Source: CAG-791 sp002449595 (GTDB taxonomy: Bacteria; Bacillota; Clostridia; Lachnospirales; Lachnospiraceae). Taken from it: a stretch of DNA of 6,200 nucleotides. Positions 3,506-6,200 of the stretch are shown here, piece after piece (position 1 is the first letter of the stretch; each line of letters opens with the position of its first letter). The DNA is taken from assembly GCA_946539855.1 (NCBI GenBank), contig CAMNHV010000070.1:1-6200 (forward strand), read 5' to 3'. Both the position numbers and the translations under genes were made by a program. Below the pieces are notes generated by a model that was not told the origin of the DNA, did not search any database, and saw only the letters and a program-made list of their open reading frames with translations.

Positions 3506-6200
3506 ATGATCATTGAAAGCCTGAAAACCAACCACATCGAATTCCCTCTGGGATACCAGATCACGCGGCCGGTCTTCTCCTGGACCGTCTCCTCCGCGAC
3601 CGGCAAAAGGCAGGCATCCGCCCGCGTGAAGGTCGCTGCTGATGCGGCCATGTCGGAGATCCTTTTCGACACCGGGGAGCGGGATGATCTCACTTCTCTC
3701 GGCGTTCCGGCCGACCTCGCGCTCGCGCCGCGCACCCGCTATTTCTGGCAGGTGTCCGTCACCGCAGACGACGGAGAAAAGGGTCTGTCGCCCATCTCCT
3801 GGTTTGAGACCGGCAAGATGGATGAGCCGTTCCTCGCGAAGTGGATCGCCGCGCCGTTTGACGGGCATCCGGTGCTTTCGAAGAAATTTGTGGTGGGCTC
3901 CGCTCCCGCGAAAACCGTCGCCGCCGCCCGCCTGTACATCTGCGGCCTCGGACTCTACGAGGCGTATCTCGACGGCGAAAAGATCGGCAGCGAGCACCTC
4001 GCGCCCGGCTACGACAGCTACCAGTACCAGATCCAGCTGCAGACTTATGATGTGACAGGCGCGCTTCTTGCGTCCGGCGACGCGGGCGCCCACACCCTCT
4101 CCGTCATGCTCGGTAAGGGCTGGTACATGGGCCGCTACGGCTTCGGCAAGGAAATCGCCAACATCTACGGTGACCGGATGCAGCTGCTCGCGGAGCTCCA
4201 CATCGCTTATGAAGACGGCACTTCCGACGTCATCGCTTCCGACGAGAGCTGGCTCTGCACGCCCTCTCCCGTCATCGAGGCAAACCTCTATGACGGCGAG
4301 ATCTATGATGCGCGGGTCAAAGCCTTTTCTACAGAAAATGCTGTTCCTGCCGTCGCCGTTCCCGCGCCGCAGGGAGGGCTCATCGACCGCATCGGCCTGC
4401 CCGTGGAAGTGCAGGAATCGTGGTCCGAATACGACCTCATCAAGACGCCCGCGGGCGAGCTCGTGCTCGACTTTCATCAGAATCTTGCGGGGTTCGTCAC
4501 GTTTACCTGCGATCTGCCCGCCGGCGAGCAGGTCTATCTCCAGTTCGGCGAGCTGCTGCAGGACGGCTGCTTCTATCGCGACAACCTCCGCACGGCGAAG
4601 GCCGAGTACACTTATATCTCATCCGGAGAAAAGTCTTTTGTCCGCCCGATCTTCACTTTCTACGGCTTTCGGTATGTGAAAGTGCAGGGGCTCACGGAGG
4701 AGCAGATCCGGGCGGCGGGCTTTACGGTCTGCGCGATCTGGTCCGCGCTCGAGGCGACCGGCTCGCTCACGACTTCCGATCCGGGCCTGAACCGCCTGAT
4801 CCTCAACGCGCTCTGGAGCCAGCGCGGCAACTTCGTCGACATTCCGACCGACTGCCCGCAGCGCGACGAGCGCATGGGCTGGACCGGCGATGCGCAGGCA
4901 TTCTCCGAGACGGCGTCGCTCTTCATGTACACGCCGGTCTTCTACGCGAAGTACCTGTCCGACATGCTTTATGAGCAGAAGACGCTCGGCGGCAGCGTGC
5001 CGTTCGTCGTGCCCGATGCCCTGACGCTGCGCGGCGGCGCCGGCATGGACCAGACGGACCGGGCGGACGGCTCCTGCGCCTGGGGCGACGCGGCGACCGT
5101 CATTCCGTGGAATCTTTACCGCTATTACGGCGACGCGGAGCTGCTCGCGCAGACGTATCCCAACATGAAGCTCTGGACGGACTATATCCGCCACGAGGAA
5201 GAGACGAACTGCGGCGGCCGGCGGCTCTGGCAGTGCGGGTTCCATTTCGCGGACTGGCTCAGCCTCGACAATCCGGACAAATCGAGCCCGATGGGCGGCA
5301 CCGACGAGTTCTACGTTGCGACCTGCTACTACTACCTGTCAGCTTCCTACACCGCGAACGCCGCGCTTGTTCTCGCGGACTACGTTTCAAGCCCAGCCGG
5401 GGAGAATATGAAGGGCGGCCTCACCGCGGAAGAATATGAGGCAGATTCCGACTTCTACCGCGATCTCGCGGAGGAGATCCGCGCCGCGTGGCAGAAAGAA
5501 TACGTCGCGCCGGACGGCTCGCTGAAGATCGACACGCAGACGGCCTACGTCCTGGCGCTGCATCTGGACCTGCTTGCTGAAGACGACCGCCCGAAGGCGA
5601 TCGCCCGCCTGCGCCAGCTCCTCGCAGAAAACAACGACCACCTGACGACCGGCTTCGTCGGCACCTATCAGCTGTGCCCGACGCTCACGGAGATCGGCAT
5701 GACGGACCTCGCCTACAAGCTTCTCTTCCACAGGGATTTCCCGAGCTGGCTCTACGAAGTGGACATGGGCGCGACGACGATCTGGGAGCGCTGGAACTCC
5801 GTCCTGCCGGACGGCCACGTCAGCGACACCGGCATGAACAGCATGAACCACTACTGCTACGGCTCGATCGTCCAGTGGATGTTCCAGACGATCACCGGCC
5901 TCGCGCTGGACGACACCGCGCCCGGCTTCAAGCGCGCCGTCATCGCGCCGCAGCCGGACGGCCGCCTCTCCTTCGCGCGCTGCAGCTACCGCTCCGCCGC
6001 TGGCGTGTATGAGGTTGGCTGGGAGAGGGTTGCGGAAGGCGGCGCGCCGGCGGCGGCCGGGGCGAATCAGCCGGCGGCTGGGGCGACTGCTCCGGATGGA
6101 ACGCAGCAGCCGACGGGCTTGATTCGCCTGAAGGTCGCTGTTCCGTTTGATGCGGAGGCACTTCTCTTCCTTCCGGATGGGACGAGGAAGCTTCTTGATG
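3506..6200 (+). CDS. Alpha-L-rhamnosidase, glycoside hydrolase family 78 (3' end missing)
   Basis: The frame is open for 898 codons and leaves the window without a stop. GH78 enzymes release terminal alpha-L-rhamnose from plant flavonoid glycosides, pectic or other rhamnosides by inversion. Order by eye: N-terminal fibronectin-like beta domain (about 1-110, with RPVFSW and PRTRYFWQV); Bac_rhamnosid_N beta domain (about 112-300, GLGLYEAYLDGEKIG and NLYDGEIYDAR); CBM67-like domain (about 315-400, DFHQNLAGFV at 322-331, YGFRYV at 386-391); (alpha/alpha)6 catalytic barrel (about 410-765); and C-terminal beta sandwich. The hallmark DCPQRDERMGWTGDAQ occupies 449-464, with Glu455 the likely general acid. 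Glu761 in GATTIWERW (755-763) is the likely general base. SMNHYCYG lies at 779-786. The common GDW motif reads FADW here (581-584). There is no signal peptide, so it is probably cytoplasmic and acts on imported substrates. Residues 843-871 form a low-complexity insertion. Family is very secure; the natural substrate is unknown. Confidence 0.96.
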   Translation, partial: MIIESLKTNHIEFPLGYQITRPVFSWTVSSATGKRQASARVKVAADAAMSEILFDTGERDDLTSLGVPADLALAPRTRYFWQVSVTADDGEKGLSPISWFETGKMDEPFLAKWIAAPFDGHPVLSKKFVVGSAPAKTVAAARLYICGLGLYEAYLDGEKIGSEHLAPGYDSYQYQIQLQTYDVTGALLASGDAGAHTLSVMLGKGWYMGRYGFGKEIANIYGDRMQLLAELHIAYEDGTSDVIASDESWLCTPSPVIEANLYDGEIYDARVKAFSTENAVPAVAVPAPQGGLIDRIGLPVEVQESWSEYDLIKTPAGELVLDFHQNLAGFVTFTCDLPAGEQVYLQFGELLQDGCFYRDNLRTAKAEYTYISSGEKSFVRPIFTFYGFRYVKVQGLTEEQIRAAGFTVCAIWSALEATGSLTTSDPGLNRLILNALWSQRGNFVDIPTDCPQRDERMGWTGDAQAFSETASLFMYTPVFYAKYLSDMLYEQKTLGGSVPFVVPDALTLRGGAGMDQTDRADGSCAWGDAATVIPWNLYRYYGDAELLAQTYPNMKLWTDYIRHEEETNCGGRRLWQCGFHFADWLSLDNPDKSSPMGGTDEFYVATCYYYLSASYTANAALVLADYVSSPAGENMKGGLTAEEYEADSDFYRDLAEEIRAAWQKEYVAPDGSLKIDTQTAYVLALHLDLLAEDDRPKAIARLRQLLAENNDHLTTGFVGTYQLCPTLTEIGMTDLAYKLLFHRDFPSWLYEVDMGATTIWERWNSVLPDGHVSDTGMNSMNHYCYGSIVQWMFQTITGLALDDTAPGFKRAVIAPQPDGRLSFARCSYRSAAGVYEVGWERVAEGGAPAAAGANQPAAGATAPDGTQQPTGLIRLKVAVPFDAEALLFLPDGTRKLLD
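6032..6118 (+). other. Ala/Gly/Pro-rich low-complexity insertion in the rhamnosidase
   Basis: Residues 843-871 are dominated by Ala, Gly, Pro, Gln and Thr, with a repeated pattern of the form (Q)PAAGA. The flanks VYEVGWERV and LIRLKVAVPFD look like consecutive beta strands of the C-terminal sandwich, which most GH78 proteins join by a short turn. The DNA is rich in GCG/GGC-type units, suggesting growth by slippage. Codon use from about 6005 on also shifts towards T- and G-ending codons compared with the C-rich upstream part. Confidence 0.65.

Noticed and set aside
3389..4477. A minus-strand open frame of 362 codons opposite the start of the rhamnosidase gene
   Set aside because: It overlaps conserved GH78 N-terminal domains on the plus strand, has no ribosome binding site within a plausible distance and no recognisable motif.
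1..6200. CRISPR array, insertion sequence, tRNA, rRNA or attachment site
   Set aside because: No regularly spaced direct repeats, transposase motifs, terminal repeats with target duplications, or tRNA-like cloverleaf were found on either strand by eye.

Overview
The window is GC-rich (roughly 60% by eye), with C/G-ending codons, AGGAGG-type ribosome binding sites and short intergenic gaps. Its gene content (a copper-type CsoR repressor, a clostridial-style secreted orphan protein, a uridine phosphorylase and a cytoplasmic-type GH78 alpha-L-rhamnosidase) suggests a chromosome segment of a GC-rich anaerobic Firmicute, for example a gut or rumen Lachnospiraceae-like Clostridia. That placement is inference. 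No mobile element, CRISPR array, tRNA or rRNA was seen.

Layout. Three genes lie on the minus strand, transcribed right to left: uridine phosphorylase (2545-3327), then after 29 bases a 639-residue secreted protein of unknown function (596-2515), then after 268 bases a csoR-like regulator (1-327) whose stop codon sits exactly at the left edge. On the plus strand, divergent from the phosphorylase across a 178-base gap, an alpha-L-rhamnosidase gene starts at 3506 and runs off the right edge at 6200 without a stop. It is the largest gene in the window and is open for 898 codons.

Regulation. The clearest regulatory site is upstream of csoR. A consensus TTGACA -35 box and a TATTAT -10 box, 17 bases apart on the minus strand, have a 17-base GC-centred palindrome filling the spacer. 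A near-identical copy in inverted orientation lies just after the expected transcription start. This is what an autoregulated Cu(I)-CsoR promoter should look like. Copper-handling genes (a CopA-type ATPase or CopZ chaperone) would be expected left of the window, but none is visible here.

How the genes relate. The csoR unit looks independent. The phosphorylase and the secreted protein probably share a transcript, since the gap is 29 bases and the second gene has its own strong ribosome binding site, but no shared function can be read from sequence. The rhamnosidase has no signal peptide and probably removes terminal L-rhamnose from imported glycosides or oligosaccharides. I found no convincing new multi-gene system. 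The parts most worth a second look are the double-operator copper promoter, the orphan secreted protein and a low-complexity insertion in the rhamnosidase C-terminal domain.
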